A stretch of DNA of 5,488 bases from Candidatus Cloacimonas sp. 4484_275 (lineage in GTDB: Bacteria; Cloacimonadota; Cloacimonadia; Cloacimonadales; TCS61). The first letter of the stretch is position 1. Each line of letters starts with the position of its first letter. This document shows positions 5,471 to 5,488 of the stretch, piece by piece. Location of the stretch: positions 1 to 5,488 of the forward strand of contig NATF01000071.1 of the NCBI GenBank assembly GCA_002085205.1, read 5' to 3'. The notes under the pieces were generated by a model, which saw only the letters and a list, made by a program, of their open reading frames with translations, was not told the origin of the DNA and searched no databases. The translations under genes were made by a program, and so were the position numbers.

Positions 5471-5488
5471 GAGCGGAGACGAAAGATA
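5461..5488. repeat. Probable fragment of a dispersed intergenic repeat (GTCATCTTGAGCGGAG type)
   Basis: The last 28 bases contain GTCATCTTGAGCGGAG followed by ACGAAAGAT. Strings of this form (GTCAT-C-TGAGCG-AG-CGAAAGATCT and variants) are common short repeats in intergenic regions of many bacterial genomes. It is recognised by pattern only; a second copy is not present in the window to prove it. It continues beyond the right edge. Confidence 0.5.

Overview
The window is AT-rich, and every gene I can support is on the minus strand, so transcription runs right to left. The signal peptides, a DUF4097-like envelope protein and a C-terminal outer-membrane beta-barrel sequence ending in Phe point to a Gram-negative (diderm) bacterium. 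A near-perfect sigma-54 promoter shows that the organism probably has RpoN. I cannot name the phylum from sequence alone; an AT-rich member of the FCB group or a similar lineage would fit.

Layout in transcription order (right to left). (1) The right edge (5365-5488) is non-coding. It holds what looks like a fragment of a dispersed intergenic repeat, an inverted repeat, and a strong leader hairpin just before a ribosome binding site. (2) 5364-4675 encodes a small MinD/CobQ-type P-loop NTPase. (3) 4555-3686 encodes a 10-helix DMT/EamA transporter. (4) 3666-2305 encodes an aldehyde dehydrogenase very like succinate-semialdehyde dehydrogenase Sad, 19 bases after the transporter and so probably in the same transcript. 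(5) 2304-2124 is a regulatory gap with several short dyads, a sigma-54 -24/-12 promoter and an inverted repeat that can pair with the next ribosome binding site. (6) 2123-1626 encodes an exported DUF4097-like protein. (7) 1615-1379 and 1370-561 encode a signal-peptide-bearing N-terminal piece and a barrel-like piece. These are best read as one outer-membrane protein gene split by a one-base frameshift. (8) A strong hairpin terminator lies at 508-542. (9) From 497 to the left edge is the 5' part of an exported protein, perhaps DUF4390-like, that continues out of the window.

The central unit appears to be a sigma-54-driven envelope operon (DUF4097-like protein plus outer-membrane barrel) that is separate from the metabolic transporter-dehydrogenase pair upstream. 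Two observations stand out. The overlap of the sigma-54 -12 element with an anti-Shine-Dalgarno arm means that only read-through RNA, not RNA started at the sigma-54 promoter, could fold the ribosome binding site shut. The outer-membrane protein gene is apparently interrupted by a one-base frameshift. I saw no CRISPR array, tRNA, rRNA, insertion sequence or recognisable defence system.
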